From IMG/VR virus record IMGVR_UViG_3300032278_000105, positions 1 through 25,627 of that record: DNA of 25,627 bases; one strand, written 5' to 3'. Position 1 is the first letter of the stretch. Each line of letters begins with the position of its first letter. This document shows, one piece after another, positions 4,561 to 12,954 of the stretch. This DNA comes from a virus. The notes under the pieces are model-generated. The model searched no databases. It was not told the origin of the DNA and saw only the letters and a program-made list of their open reading frames with translations. Both the position numbers and the translations under genes were made by a program.

Positions 4561-6188
4561 TGTTAACTCAAAAAGCCTTGGATCGAGTCGAAGAATACGT
4601 TCAACGACTAGATCAATTAAAGGGACTTCGTTCCCCTTATGAAGCAGTTTGGAACGATGCAACACAGTATATATTACCTAATAGAGGAGATTTTACTGCA
4701 ACCCGAGCTAAGGGCAGATCTCGTACTGATTTAATTTATGATGGTACTGGTCCTTGGGCTAATGAACAATTAGCAGCAGGTCTTGCAGGATTTCTTACCT
4801 CTCCTACACAACGTTGGTTTAAACTTAAGTTTATGGATGCTGACGTTGATGCGCGAAGAGATTCGCGAAAATATCTTGAAGATACAGAAAATATATTATA
4901 TGAACAAGTTTTTAATTCCCCTTCTACTAATTTTGCGCCTCAGTCCCATGAACTGTATATGGATATAGGCGCTTTTGGTTCTTCTGTAATGTTAATAGAA
5001 GACACACCTGGTTCACCTATTAATTTCCAAACATTCCATTTAGGCAATTGTTATTTTGCAGAAGACGGTTCAGGTCACGTTAATACTGTTTATAGAATGA
5101 TTACTAAGACAGCGCGTGAACTTGTTGCTAAGTATAAAGATAAATTATCTAGCGAACAGTTAGAATCGTTAATGAAAAAACCTTATGAACCTCAAGAATG
5201 TCTACATATAGTAGAGCCTAATGATGATTATGTTCCTGATTCTCCTATAAATATAAACAAGAGATTCATATCTGTTATGATTTATATGGATAAAGAAAAA
5301 GCTTTATTAGATGAATCAGGATTTAATGATTTTCCATACGTTGTTCCTAGATGGCAGAAGACAGCAGAAGAAGTATACGGACGTGGACCTGGAAGTACTT
5401 GTATGCCTGATATTAAAATGGTTAATGAAATGATGAAGACCATTATTAAAGCAGGTCAGAAAGTAACTGACCCTCCTTTGCAGGTACCCGATGACGGATT
5501 CATCCTTCCTATCCGCACCGGACCTGCTTCCCTCAATTTCTTTAGAGCTGGAATAGCCGATCGGATTGAAGAGTTTGGTAATAGAGGTCGTGTTGATATA
5601 GGATTAGATCTTTTAAGAGATCGCCATGAACATATTATGAGGACTTATCATATAGATATTATGCGTATGAAAGAAGAAGGTCCTCAAATGACTGCTACTG
5701 AAGTACTTCAACGTCAAGAAGAAAAGATGAGAAATATCGCTCCTATGACTGGACGTATGCAATCAGAGTATTTAGGTCCTATGGTCACTCGAGTTTACAA
5801 TATTGCTTTTCGTAGAAATATGTTACCTGAACTTCCAGGAGATTTAACAGGCGCTCAAATAAAAATTGAATATTCTTCTCCTGTTGCTAGAGCTCAAAAA
5901 GCTACTCAGTTACAGAATGTTACTCGATTACTTGAAGCTTTTGTTCCTTTGATTAATATCAAACCTGAAATCGCTGACAAATTTAATGGAGATGGTTATT
6001 TTGACTGGGCTCACGATTTATTGGATGCTCCGACAGCTGTATCGACTTCTAAAGATCAAGTACAAATGATTAGAGAACAAAGAGCAAAAGCACAAGAAGA
6101 TGCTCAAATGAAAGAAGATGCTATGGCAGTAACTGAAGGCGGATTAAATATGGCTAAATCTCAAAATTTAATGACTCCTAAAGCATGA
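4560..6188 (+). CDS. Portal (head-to-tail connector) protein, 542 aa
   Basis: It belongs to the T7-type head-tail connector family. The N-terminal signature RSPYEAVWNDATQYILPNRGDF (split here: RSPYEAVWND, then ATQYILPNRGDF; residues 24-45) and the following YDGTGPWANEQLAAGL are typical. The central and C-terminal parts show the family features (ERMKEEGPQMTATEVLQR-like stretch at about 377-394). Length is in the usual 500-560 range. It forms the dodecameric ring at one capsid vertex through which DNA enters and leaves. The start is in a TAATG overlap; the stop overlaps the next ATG (ATGA). Confidence 0.95.
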   Translation: MLTQKALDRVEEYVQRLDQLKGLRSPYEAVWNDATQYILPNRGDFTATRAKGRSRTDLIYDGTGPWANEQLAAGLAGFLTSPTQRWFKLKFMDADVDARRDSRKYLEDTENILYEQVFNSPSTNFAPQSHELYMDIGAFGSSVMLIEDTPGSPINFQTFHLGNCYFAEDGSGHVNTVYRMITKTARELVAKYKDKLSSEQLESLMKKPYEPQECLHIVEPNDDYVPDSPININKRFISVMIYMDKEKALLDESGFNDFPYVVPRWQKTAEEVYGRGPGSTCMPDIKMVNEMMKTIIKAGQKVTDPPLQVPDDGFILPIRTGPASLNFFRAGIADRIEEFGNRGRVDIGLDLLRDRHEHIMRTYHIDIMRMKEEGPQMTATEVLQRQEEKMRNIAPMTGRMQSEYLGPMVTRVYNIAFRRNMLPELPGDLTGAQIKIEYSSPVARAQKATQLQNVTRLLEAFVPLINIKPEIADKFNGDGYFDWAHDLLDAPTAVSTSKDQVQMIREQRAKAQEDAQMKEDAMAVTEGGLNMAKSQNLMTPKA

Positions 6189-6457
6189 AAAGTGATACAA
6201 TAGAAAAGAGATCAAAAGTCCATGACGAGATGGTGGCTTTATTTAATACACCAACAGGACAAAAAGTTTTAATTCATTTAATAAAAACACAGGGAGTTTT
6301 ACGACCAGCTCACACACATGGTAATAACTGTTGTGATACAGCTTTTCAAGATGGGAGGCGAGCTGTCGTTTTAGATATGATTCATTTTATAAATACAGAT
6401 CCTAAATATTTTACTGACTTACTGGATCTAATAGAACAGGAGAAATTTAATGGCTGA
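6185..6457 (+). CDS. Bbp19-like small structural protein (90 aa)
   Basis: The pattern FNTPTGQKVLIHLIKTQGVL ... DTAFQDGRRAVVLDMIHFIN matches my recollection of the Bbp19-like family: (V)F-x-T-x-x-G-x-x-V-L ... A-F-x-x-G-R-R ... L. Such genes usually sit between portal and scaffold in short-tailed phages, as here. The role is structural or assembly-related and not firmly known. The start overlaps the portal stop as ATGA; the end overlaps the scaffold start by eight bases. Confidence 0.75.
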   Translation: MKSDTIEKRSKVHDEMVALFNTPTGQKVLIHLIKTQGVLRPAHTHGNNCCDTAFQDGRRAVVLDMIHFINTDPKYFTDLLDLIEQEKFNG

Positions 6458-7283
6458 AGAGCAAACTTCATTATCTGAATCTGAAGCACCAGAGTTTAAT
6501 TTTAAAGAGCATTTAGCTCCCGAATTTCGTGAACATGCATCCTTGCAAGATATTACTAGTTTAGATTCGATGGCTAAATCTTACATTAGTGCTCAGGAAA
6601 TGGTTGGTCAGCAAAGATTACCATTACCTCCAGTAGATGCTGATTCAGAAACAATGGGTAAGTTTTATGATTCTATCGGTCGACCCGAAGGTAATGAAGA
6701 AAATGGTTTCGGTTATACTTTTGATACGCCAAAAGAACTTCCAGAAGGCGTAGTTAAAGATGAAAAGATGGAAAAATATTTCCGTAAATCTATGCATGAA
6801 GCCGGATTAACACAAAAACAAGCAGATCAATTGTATAATTCTCAAATTAATTATATGGGTGAATTTGTAAAACACGGAAAAACTCAACAAGAAAGTACTG
6901 AAAAAGAATGGGATAAATCTTTAAGACAAGATTTTGGATTAGCTTATACTGAACAAATGGAAGCAGCTAATCAAGCAATCGAACAATTTGGTTCAGATGA
7001 ATTAAGAACATATTTTAATCAGTCAAGAATAGGTAATCATCCTGAAATGATTAAGTTTGCAGCTAAAGTGGGGACAATGGTTATGGAATCAGGCGGAATG
7101 GGCAAGGGAGGACGTAAAGGAGGATCTCAATTAACCCCTGATCAAGCTAAGCAAGAAATAGCTAATCTTCAACAAAGTTCAGATTTCATGCATCGATATA
7201 ATGAAGCAGGAGCTGGACACATTGAAGCTGTTGAACAAATGCAAAGACTTCACAATGCAGCTTATCCGGAAGCTGCGGAGTGA
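6450..7283 (+). CDS. Scaffolding / capsid assembly protein (277 aa)
   Basis: It is placed directly before the major capsid gene, as scaffolds are. The protein is acidic and highly helical (MAEEQTSLSESEAPEF at the N-terminus), with Gln/Glu/Ala-rich helices and a flexible Gly-rich basic linker near residues 215-226 (GGMGKGGRKGG) before a C-terminal helical segment that likely binds the shell. AGGAGAAATTTA precedes the ATG. It guides procapsid assembly and is lost before DNA packaging. Confidence 0.85.
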   Translation: MAEEQTSLSESEAPEFNFKEHLAPEFREHASLQDITSLDSMAKSYISAQEMVGQQRLPLPPVDADSETMGKFYDSIGRPEGNEENGFGYTFDTPKELPEGVVKDEKMEKYFRKSMHEAGLTQKQADQLYNSQINYMGEFVKHGKTQQESTEKEWDKSLRQDFGLAYTEQMEAANQAIEQFGSDELRTYFNQSRIGNHPEMIKFAAKVGTMVMESGGMGKGGRKGGSQLTPDQAKQEIANLQQSSDFMHRYNEAGAGHIEAVEQMQRLHNAAYPEAAE

Positions 7284-7362
7284 TCGGATAACCTTCGGGT
7301 CCGCGTCAAAATAGCCGTGACGTTAATCGGTTAGTCAAGGTCCGTTATCGGGTAGCCAGGAC
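7284..7362 (+). promoter_or_regulatory. Repeat-rich leader of the capsid gene
   Basis: Three imperfect copies of TCGGnTAnyC occur at 7284, 7327 and 7348 (43 and 21 bases apart, close to whole helical turns). Copies two and three extend into a longer direct repeat of about 20 bases (7321-7340 and 7344-7362). A CGTCA/TGACG hairpin and a UUCG-loop hairpin lie between copies one and two. This is the largest gap in the late cluster and precedes the most highly expressed gene, so a promoter, operator or mRNA-stability element is likely. No sigma70 promoter is obvious. Confidence 0.45.
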
Positions 7363-7366
7363 GAGA

Positions 7367-7381
7367 GTTAATATTATTAAC
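7367..7381. repeat. 15-base palindrome before the capsid gene
   Basis: GTTAATA and TATTAAC are perfect inverted arms around a single T. It lies 20 bases before the capsid ATG. It could be an operator or a small hairpin in the leader; AT-rich palindromes this short also arise by chance. Confidence 0.45.
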
Positions 7382-7401
7382 ATTTTCTGAGGATATACGT
7401 A

Positions 7402-8292
7402 ATGTCTAATCAGATCACTACCGCATTTGTGAATCATTATCGTTCCAATGTGGATTTCCTTTTGCAACAAAAAGGTTCTGTGATGAGACCATTTATGCGT
7501 AATGAAACTCAGAATGCAGAATTCGATTTCTACGATCGGATTGGTGCAACTTCGGCTATTGAAGTATTGACTCGTCATGCTGATACACCGTTAGTTGAAA
7601 CACCACATGATCGTAGGAGATGTCATTTGAGAGATTTTGATTGGGCGGATTTAATCGATCGTAAAGATCGTATTAGAATCCTGATCGATCCTACATCTCC
7701 TTATGCTCAGAATGCTGCATTTGCTCTCGGTCGTTCTATAGATGACGTTATTATCGAAAATATGTTCGGTACGGCGTACACTGGAAAAACTGGGTCTGGG
7801 ACTTCTGTGCATGATGTAACTAATAACAGAACCTTAGTCGATTATGTAGAATCAGGCGGTGCTGCTGATTCTGGATTGACTATTCCAAAACTTCGTAACG
7901 TGCGTCAAAAACTCGTTGCGAATCAAAACGATAAATCAGAAGCTCGTTATATTGCATTATCTGCAAAACAGATGACTGATTTATTAGCCAACTCCTTGGT
8001 ACAGAGTATTGATACTAATGAAATCAAAGCCCTGGTTCATGGAGAAGTTTCTACATATATGGGGTTCAAATTCATTGAATCTGAACGCCTCTCAGTAACC
8101 ACGTCAACGGCACATAGACGACTGCCTTGTTGGGTACATTCTGGTATGGTATTTGCATCAGGTGCAGAAATCAACGCAGAGATCGGTCCGCGACGTGATA
8201 AACGTAACTCGACTCAAGTATACTGTTCTGCTTCATTCGGCGCTGTTCGAATGGAAGAGAATAAGATGTATGAGATCGAATGTGATGAATAA
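7402..8292 (+). CDS. Major capsid protein (296 aa)
   Basis: It matches the podovirus capsid family with the conserved block RHADTPLVETPHD (residues 58-70), DFDWADLIDRKDRIRILIDP (split: DFDWADLID, RKDRIRILIDP; 78-97) and SPYAQNAAFALGRSIDD (99-115). N-terminal MSNQITTAFVNHYRSNV is also typical. The length of about 300 residues fits the family's HK97-fold shell subunit. GAGG nine bases before the ATG is the ribosome binding site. It follows the scaffold and precedes a decoration-like protein. Confidence 0.95.
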   Translation: MSNQITTAFVNHYRSNVDFLLQQKGSVMRPFMRNETQNAEFDFYDRIGATSAIEVLTRHADTPLVETPHDRRRCHLRDFDWADLIDRKDRIRILIDPTSPYAQNAAFALGRSIDDVIIENMFGTAYTGKTGSGTSVHDVTNNRTLVDYVESGGAADSGLTIPKLRNVRQKLVANQNDKSEARYIALSAKQMTDLLANSLVQSIDTNEIKALVHGEVSTYMGFKFIESERLSVTTSTAHRRLPCWVHSGMVFASGAEINAEIGPRRDKRNSTQVYCSASFGAVRMEENKMYEIECDE

Positions 8293-8303
8293 GGAGATAA
8301 ATT

Positions 8304-8726
8304 ATGGCGACTGTTAGCGGTGTAAATTACACTAAACAGACAAGCACGCCGGCTGATTTGGTTCTCCCTAGAGACTCACATGGTCGTGTGCGAGTAATGT
8401 ATGACACATATGAAGCATCTTCATTGGCGAATCCATCAACGATTCAGTTGTTTAAAATCCCAATAGATGCTCGCGTGATCGATTTTAAGATTTGGCATGA
8501 CGCCTTGGCTTCAAGTACTACTTTGGCTTTTGGCGATGCTGATGATCCTGATCGTTTCATGGCAGCTGCTAGTTCTGCTTCAGCTGGTATTATGATCCCT
8601 CTCATCGGTAAAATTGATGGCTTTGCTGGATACACGTATTCCGCTGAAACACTTCTCTCTATAACAACTGGAGGGGCGGCAGCTACAGGTACTATCCACG
8701 CGTATGTTATGTACGTTGTAGATTAA
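8304..8726 (+). CDS. Capsid-associated, decoration-like protein (140 aa)
   Basis: It follows the capsid gene by 11 bases with an AAGGAGATAAATT ribosome binding site. The pattern with GRVRVMYDTYEASS, then IPIDARVIDFKIWHDAL, then STTLAFGDADDPDRFMAAA fits small beta-rich proteins found right after the major capsid gene in many podoviruses, thought to be capsid fibre or decoration proteins. Ala/Ser/Thr-rich and compact. The exact role is inferred from position and pattern. Confidence 0.7.
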   Translation: MATVSGVNYTKQTSTPADLVLPRDSHGRVRVMYDTYEASSLANPSTIQLFKIPIDARVIDFKIWHDALASSTTLAFGDADDPDRFMAAASSASAGIMIPLIGKIDGFAGYTYSAETLLSITTGGAAATGTIHAYVMYVVD

Positions 8727-8740
8727 TAACCTTAAAGGGA

Positions 8741-8760
8741 CCCCCGGTTTCGGCCGGGGG
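8741..8760 (+). terminator. Strong GC hairpin after the capsid operon
   Basis: CCCCCGG (8741-8747) pairs perfectly with CCGGGGG (8754-8760) around a six-base loop. It lies 14 bases after the decoration-protein stop. Only AAACTTCTTC follows, so it is probably a partial terminator or an mRNA 3' protecting hairpin that lowers expression of the tail genes relative to capsid. Its 3' arm also holds the only G-rich stretch near the next ATG. Confidence 0.65.
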
Positions 8761-8770
8761 AAACTTCTTC

Positions 8771-9358
8771 ATGGCAACTTCAAAAGTTCAAATAGCAAAT
8801 TTAGCTTTAATGCATGTTGGTGAAAAATCTATTACATCTTTCACTGATGGATCTAATGCTGCAAATACAGTTAATCAAGTATATGATGTAGTACGAGATG
8901 CTGTATTGATTGATCATCCTTGGAATTTCGCTGTTAAACGAATTATTCCTAGTTTAGATGTTACAACTCCTGTCTTTGGTTTTTTATATAGATTTGATTT
9001 ACCTACCGATTATTTAAGATTGATGGAAATCGATGGAAATCCAGAATATAAAGTAAGTGGTCTTTTTATTGAATGTGATTCTAATCCGATAAAAATAAAA
9101 TATATTGCAAAAAATGATACAGCGATAGAATATGATCCTTTATTTGTTCAAGCTCTTGCTCTGAGATTAGCTGCTACGATTTGTGAAAGATTAACACAAA
9201 GTTCGAATTTAACAAAAGAATTATTAGAAAGTTATATCAAGGCTCTTTCAGCCGCTAAATCTGTAGATGCTCAATCAGATTATCCTGACAATATAGAGGC
9301 TGATCTTTGGCTAGATTCTAGACTTAAAGGGACTTCTATTGGTTCAGGAGATCTTTAG
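8771..9358 (+). CDS. Tail tubular protein A (T7 gp11-like), 195 aa
   Basis: The N-terminal pattern VQIANLALMHVGEKSITSF (residues 6-24), followed by NAANTVNQVYDVVRD and HPWNFAVKR, is the hallmark of the gp11-like gatekeeper family, as is the length of about 195 residues. The protein forms the ring joining portal to the tail nozzle. The ATG lies 10 bases after the GC hairpin and lacks a free Shine-Dalgarno sequence; only the hairpin's GGGGG is near. The stop overlaps the next start as TAGTG. Confidence 0.9.
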   Translation: MATSKVQIANLALMHVGEKSITSFTDGSNAANTVNQVYDVVRDAVLIDHPWNFAVKRIIPSLDVTTPVFGFLYRFDLPTDYLRLMEIDGNPEYKVSGLFIECDSNPIKIKYIAKNDTAIEYDPLFVQALALRLAATICERLTQSSNLTKELLESYIKALSAAKSVDAQSDYPDNIEADLWLDSRLKGTSIGSGDL

Positions 9359-11754
9359 TGGCAACTCGACAAACTAAAAAACCCGCTGATTCTGGTATTC
9401 GTTCAGAACCTTTTCAAACTAATTTTACCGCAGGTGAATTTAGTCCTTTATTAGAAGGACGCGTTGATTTAGCTAAATATCCTAATGCCGTATCTAAAAT
9501 GGAAAATTTTTACGTTTTTCCTCACGGTCCTGCAGACAAAAGACCTGGTACTAGATATATAACTTCAGTTAAAACTTCGTCTGCTGTTACTAGATTAGTT
9601 CCTTTTATCTTTAATACTGTTCAAGCTTATATTATCGAATTTGGAAATGCCTATTGCCGATTTTATAAAGACGAAGGACAAATCTTAGATGGTGGCGCTT
9701 ATGAAATAGTAAGTCCTTATGCAACGGCTGATTTACCTGATTTAAAATTTACTCAATCTGCGGATATTTTATATATCTGTCATCCTAATTATAGACCAAG
9801 AGAATTAACCAGGACTGGACATACAGCTTGGACATTTTCTAATTATGATTATGGCGATGGTCCTTATTTAGCTATAAACTCAACAGCTACTACTCTCTCT
9901 CCTAGTGGAACAACTGGTAGTGTTACAATAACGGCTTCTACTGCTACATTTACTTCTGCCGCTGTTGATGTGGGACGAACAGTTCGAATAGAACAATCAT
10001 CTGAATGGGGCGCTGCTATTATAACAGGCTTTACTAGTACTACTCAAGTGACAGCTACTGTGATAGATGACGATGATTCTGCTTTTTTAAACACATCTGC
10101 TGTTACTACTTGGAGATTAGGGGCTTGGTATGGACTAGACAACTGGCCCTCAGCACAACCAACATTCTTTGAAAATCGTCTCGTTTTCGGTAATACTACA
10201 GACGAACCTAACGCTTTTTGGTGTACTAGATCTTCTGATTTTAATAGTCATAAACCTACAGCTAGAGATGGGACTGTTACAGATGATCTTGCTATTAATC
10301 GTTTAATCACAGATAATCAAGTAAATGCTATACACTGGTTAACTGTTGATAACGCTTTTATGTTTGCTGGAACAAGTGACGGACCTTTTAAAATCTGGTC
10401 TGGACAAGCGAGTCAAGCTTTTGCTCCAACTGCTCTTAAAGTAGATAAACAAACAGAAGACGGAGCAGGTAATTTTGGTACTGTAAAAGCAGGAGACGCC
10501 GTCTTATATGTATCTCGATCTGGTATTAAAGTCAGAGAGTTAATCTTTTCATTTGAAAACGATAAACATTTATCTGCTAATTTAGCTTTATTATCTGAAC
10601 ATTTACCAAGAACTGGAATCGCTCATATTGAATATCAAGAAGAACCTAATGGAATGGTTTGGGTTCTTTTAACAAATGGTACTTTAGTCTCATTTACTTA
10701 TAAACGAGATGAAAAAGTAGTTGCCTGGCAAAAACAAATTCTTGGAGGTTATTTCGGGAATGTTACTATTACTGTAACCGATTATTCTAATATTGCTACA
10801 GGCGCAACACTCGTATTAAACAAATCAGATGGAACGACTGTTACATTTACTTGTCAGGGACCTGGAAGTTCTCCGACACCAGAAACAAATAAATTTTTTC
10901 ACAACGAATCTAACGACACGACAGCAGATAATATTTATACTGCTATTAATCTTCATGAAGATTTTACTGTAGCTAATCCAGCTGCTAATGTAGTTACAGT
11001 TGAAGAAACAGTACATGGTCTTGGATACCTTACAATAACTAGTTCCGATACCACTAGACTTGCCGTTACAAGCGAAGCTGAACCCATTGTCGAATCTATT
11101 GCAGCTATTCCATCAGTTGATGGAAAATCAAATACATTATATTTAATAGTAAAAAGAACAGTTAATCAAGCAACTACTCGATATATTGAATTCATAGAAG
11201 AACGATTTGAACCAACTTCTAATACAGATAAAGATGATGCGTTTTTTGTAGATTCTGGATTAACTTACAATGGAGCTGCTGCAAGTACACTAACAGGATT
11301 AGATCATTTAGAAGGAGAAACAGTTAAAATACTAGCTAATGGAGCTGCTCACGCTGACAAAGTTGTCGCATCAGGTCAAATTGTTTTAGATAGAACTACG
11401 ACAAAAGCACAAGTAGGTTTAGGGTATACTTCAACTTTAGTTACATTACCTTTAGAAGTAGCTACTCCTACAGGTACATCTCAAGGAAAAAAGAAACGTA
11501 TTTCTCAATTATTATTGCGATTTTATCAATCTTTAGGAGGACGTTTTGGTCCTGATGAAGACACACTTGAACGAATATTAACTCGATCAGGATTAGATCC
11601 TATGGATGCTTCTCCTCCTTTAGAAACAGGAGATCGAATTTTAAGTTTTGATGGTCCACATGATACACAGGCTAAATTAGCTATTGTTCATGATGAACCT
11701 TTACCTTTTACTTTATTGGCAATAGGACCTCGACTTGAAGTCCAAAAAAGATGA
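9358..11754 (+). CDS. Tail tubular protein B / tail nozzle (T7 gp12-like), 798 aa
   Basis: The block TNFTAGEFSPLLEGRVDLAKY (split: TNFTAGEFSP, LLEGRVDLAKY; residues 21-41) and FPHGPADKRPGTRY (54-67) is diagnostic, as are WYGLDNWPSAQPTFFENRL (257-275, read in two parts) and later VKRTVNQATTRYIEF (598-612). It builds the tail nozzle. A non-family insert of about 110 residues (about 465-575; TDYSNIATGATL ... DGTTVTFTC ... ITSSDTTRLAV) interrupts the usual GG...VESIAAIPS junction. The start is GTG in a TAGTG overlap, with AGGAG seven bases upstream. The end overlaps the next gene as ATGA. Confidence 0.9.
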   Translation: MATRQTKKPADSGIRSEPFQTNFTAGEFSPLLEGRVDLAKYPNAVSKMENFYVFPHGPADKRPGTRYITSVKTSSAVTRLVPFIFNTVQAYIIEFGNAYCRFYKDEGQILDGGAYEIVSPYATADLPDLKFTQSADILYICHPNYRPRELTRTGHTAWTFSNYDYGDGPYLAINSTATTLSPSGTTGSVTITASTATFTSAAVDVGRTVRIEQSSEWGAAIITGFTSTTQVTATVIDDDDSAFLNTSAVTTWRLGAWYGLDNWPSAQPTFFENRLVFGNTTDEPNAFWCTRSSDFNSHKPTARDGTVTDDLAINRLITDNQVNAIHWLTVDNAFMFAGTSDGPFKIWSGQASQAFAPTALKVDKQTEDGAGNFGTVKAGDAVLYVSRSGIKVRELIFSFENDKHLSANLALLSEHLPRTGIAHIEYQEEPNGMVWVLLTNGTLVSFTYKRDEKVVAWQKQILGGYFGNVTITVTDYSNIATGATLVLNKSDGTTVTFTCQGPGSSPTPETNKFFHNESNDTTADNIYTAINLHEDFTVANPAANVVTVEETVHGLGYLTITSSDTTRLAVTSEAEPIVESIAAIPSVDGKSNTLYLIVKRTVNQATTRYIEFIEERFEPTSNTDKDDAFFVDSGLTYNGAAASTLTGLDHLEGETVKILANGAAHADKVVASGQIVLDRTTTKAQVGLGYTSTLVTLPLEVATPTGTSQGKKKRISQLLLRFYQSLGGRFGPDEDTLERILTRSGLDPMDASPPLETGDRILSFDGPHDTQAKLAIVHDEPLPFTLLAIGPRLEVQKR

Positions 11755-11972
11755 CATGCAAAGAGTGTTATTCAAGAAGTTTTTCTTTTGATATAGATAC
11801 TATTTTTGGAACACCACACGAATTCGCTGATTGTAATGATTGTATTTGTTTATATGTTAAACGTATTGATACAGGTGAATGGATAGAATCTTCTTCTTTA
11901 ACGCATCAGAGGGATATTGGAAAATCGACGGGTCAACAATCGCTTCAAAGATACCCTGGTAGTGCCATTTGA
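11751..11972 (+). CDS. Small protein with two CxxC pairs (73 aa)
   Basis: It starts MTCKECYSRSFSF and carries a second pair in FADCNDCICLYV (about residues 28-33), so four Cys could bind one zinc. The start overlaps the tail-protein stop as ATGA, implying coupling; no independent ribosome binding site is clear. The C-terminal 18 codons overlap the next gene in another frame. I do not recognise the family and cannot say whether it enters the virion. Confidence 0.6.
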   Translation: MTCKECYSRSFSFDIDTIFGTPHEFADCNDCICLYVKRIDTGEWIESSSLTHQRDIGKSTGQQSLQRYPGSAI

Positions 11973-12396
11973 AAAATGGCACCTTGACTGGATTGACTTT
12001 AATCTAGATGCTTTTCAATCTATGATGAGAGTACCTTGTCCTACTGCAGATCATGCTAAAGCTTTAGCTATGTTTAGTGATGCTTATACTGCTTTAAGAA
12101 GAGGAAAAGTAGTTGGTTGTGCTGGAATTATACCTCTTTGGAATGGAGTAGCTGATTTATGGATGTATTTAGGAAAAGAAACATTTACAGACAAGTTGTT
12201 TGCGTGTAAGATAATAAAGTATTACTTGAATGACATAATTAAAAGACATGATATACACAGAATACAGGCTGTAGTAAAGGCTGATTATTGTCAAGGAATT
12301 AGATTTGCTGAATTGTTTAAATTTAAACCAGAAGGTACTATGAAAGCTTACGGGCCTAATAAAGAAGATTTTATTCGATATGCGAGGGTATTATGA
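11917..12396 (+). CDS. GNAT-type acetyltransferase-like protein (159 aa)
   Basis: The C-terminal half reads like a GNAT fold: LRRGKVVGCAGIIPLW (beta strand pair), DLWMYLGKE, IHRIQAVVKADYCQGIRFAELFKF (helix and strand; split motif), then EGTMKAYGPNKEDFIRYARV, which closely fits the E-G-x-M-R-x-Y-G-P-x-G-x-D ... Y-A-R end of phage acetyltransferase-like proteins encoded beside tail genes. The classical Q/RxxGxG/A acetyl-CoA loop is not obvious, so it may have a structural rather than enzymatic role, as suggested for gp13-position proteins. The start is TTG, the only usable codon after an in-frame stop at 11899; AGAGG lies four bases upstream. Confidence 0.7.
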   Translation: MENRRVNNRFKDTLVVPFEKWHLDWIDFNLDAFQSMMRVPCPTADHAKALAMFSDAYTALRRGKVVGCAGIIPLWNGVADLWMYLGKETFTDKLFACKIIKYYLNDIIKRHDIHRIQAVVKADYCQGIRFAELFKFKPEGTMKAYGPNKEDFIRYARVL

Positions 12397-12929
12397 CAGG
12401 AGCTGAACTTGCAGTAGCTTCGATGGTAGTAACCGGTATAAGTACTGCTGTATCTATATATGGTCAAATACAAGCAGGAAATGCTGCTGAAGAACAAGCT
12501 AACTATGACGCTAAAATAAAAGAAAACGAAGCGTTATCTATAAAGTACGCTCGTGACGCTAATAAGAAACTAGAAGCTAAGCGTCATAGAGTAGGTCTTG
12601 GTAAAGATAAAAATGCAGCAGGTTCATCAGGAGCCGCAGGTTTTGATGACATTTTTAGAGACGACGTTTATACTTATGAAAGTTCAGCTTTGATAGCTGA
12701 CTATAATGCATCTGTCGGTCAATATAATAAAAAGGCTGCAGCAACTTCTATTCGTTATGAAGGACAAGCTTTAAAAGCTAAATCTAGAACTGACGCCTTA
12801 TCCACTGGGCTAAAAGGAGTTGGTCAAGGAATAAGCCAATATGGGGATTATAAAGCAGCAACATCATTAGGTGGTGGCGTACCTGTACGCGAAACAGTAC
12901 AAGGATATGATGGACTCTCTGGTCATTAA
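12393..12929 (+). CDS. Internal virion protein, T7 gp14-like (178 aa)
   Basis: It has a hydrophobic N-terminal segment (about residues 5-27, AELAVASMVVTGISTAVSIY), then an Ala/Lys/Glu-rich long helix (QAGNAAEEQANYDAKIKEN in two parts), then a Gly/Ser hinge and the GFDDIFRDDVYTYESSALIADYN segment. Size, position after the acetyltransferase-like gene and before the giant internal proteins, and the N-terminal membrane-active stretch fit gp14-type ejection proteins that form an outer-membrane pore. The start overlaps the previous stop as ATGA. Confidence 0.65.
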   Translation: MTGAELAVASMVVTGISTAVSIYGQIQAGNAAEEQANYDAKIKENEALSIKYARDANKKLEAKRHRVGLGKDKNAAGSSGAAGFDDIFRDDVYTYESSALIADYNASVGQYNKKAAATSIRYEGQALKAKSRTDALSTGLKGVGQGISQYGDYKAATSLGGGVPVRETVQGYDGLSGH

Positions 12930-12954
12930 AGTTAAATACTTGGGGAACAATTAA

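Noticed and set aside
7284-7401. T7-type phage RNA polymerase promoter before the capsid gene
   Set aside because: No 23-base element is found repeated elsewhere in the window that would support a phage-specific promoter; only local repeats are seen.
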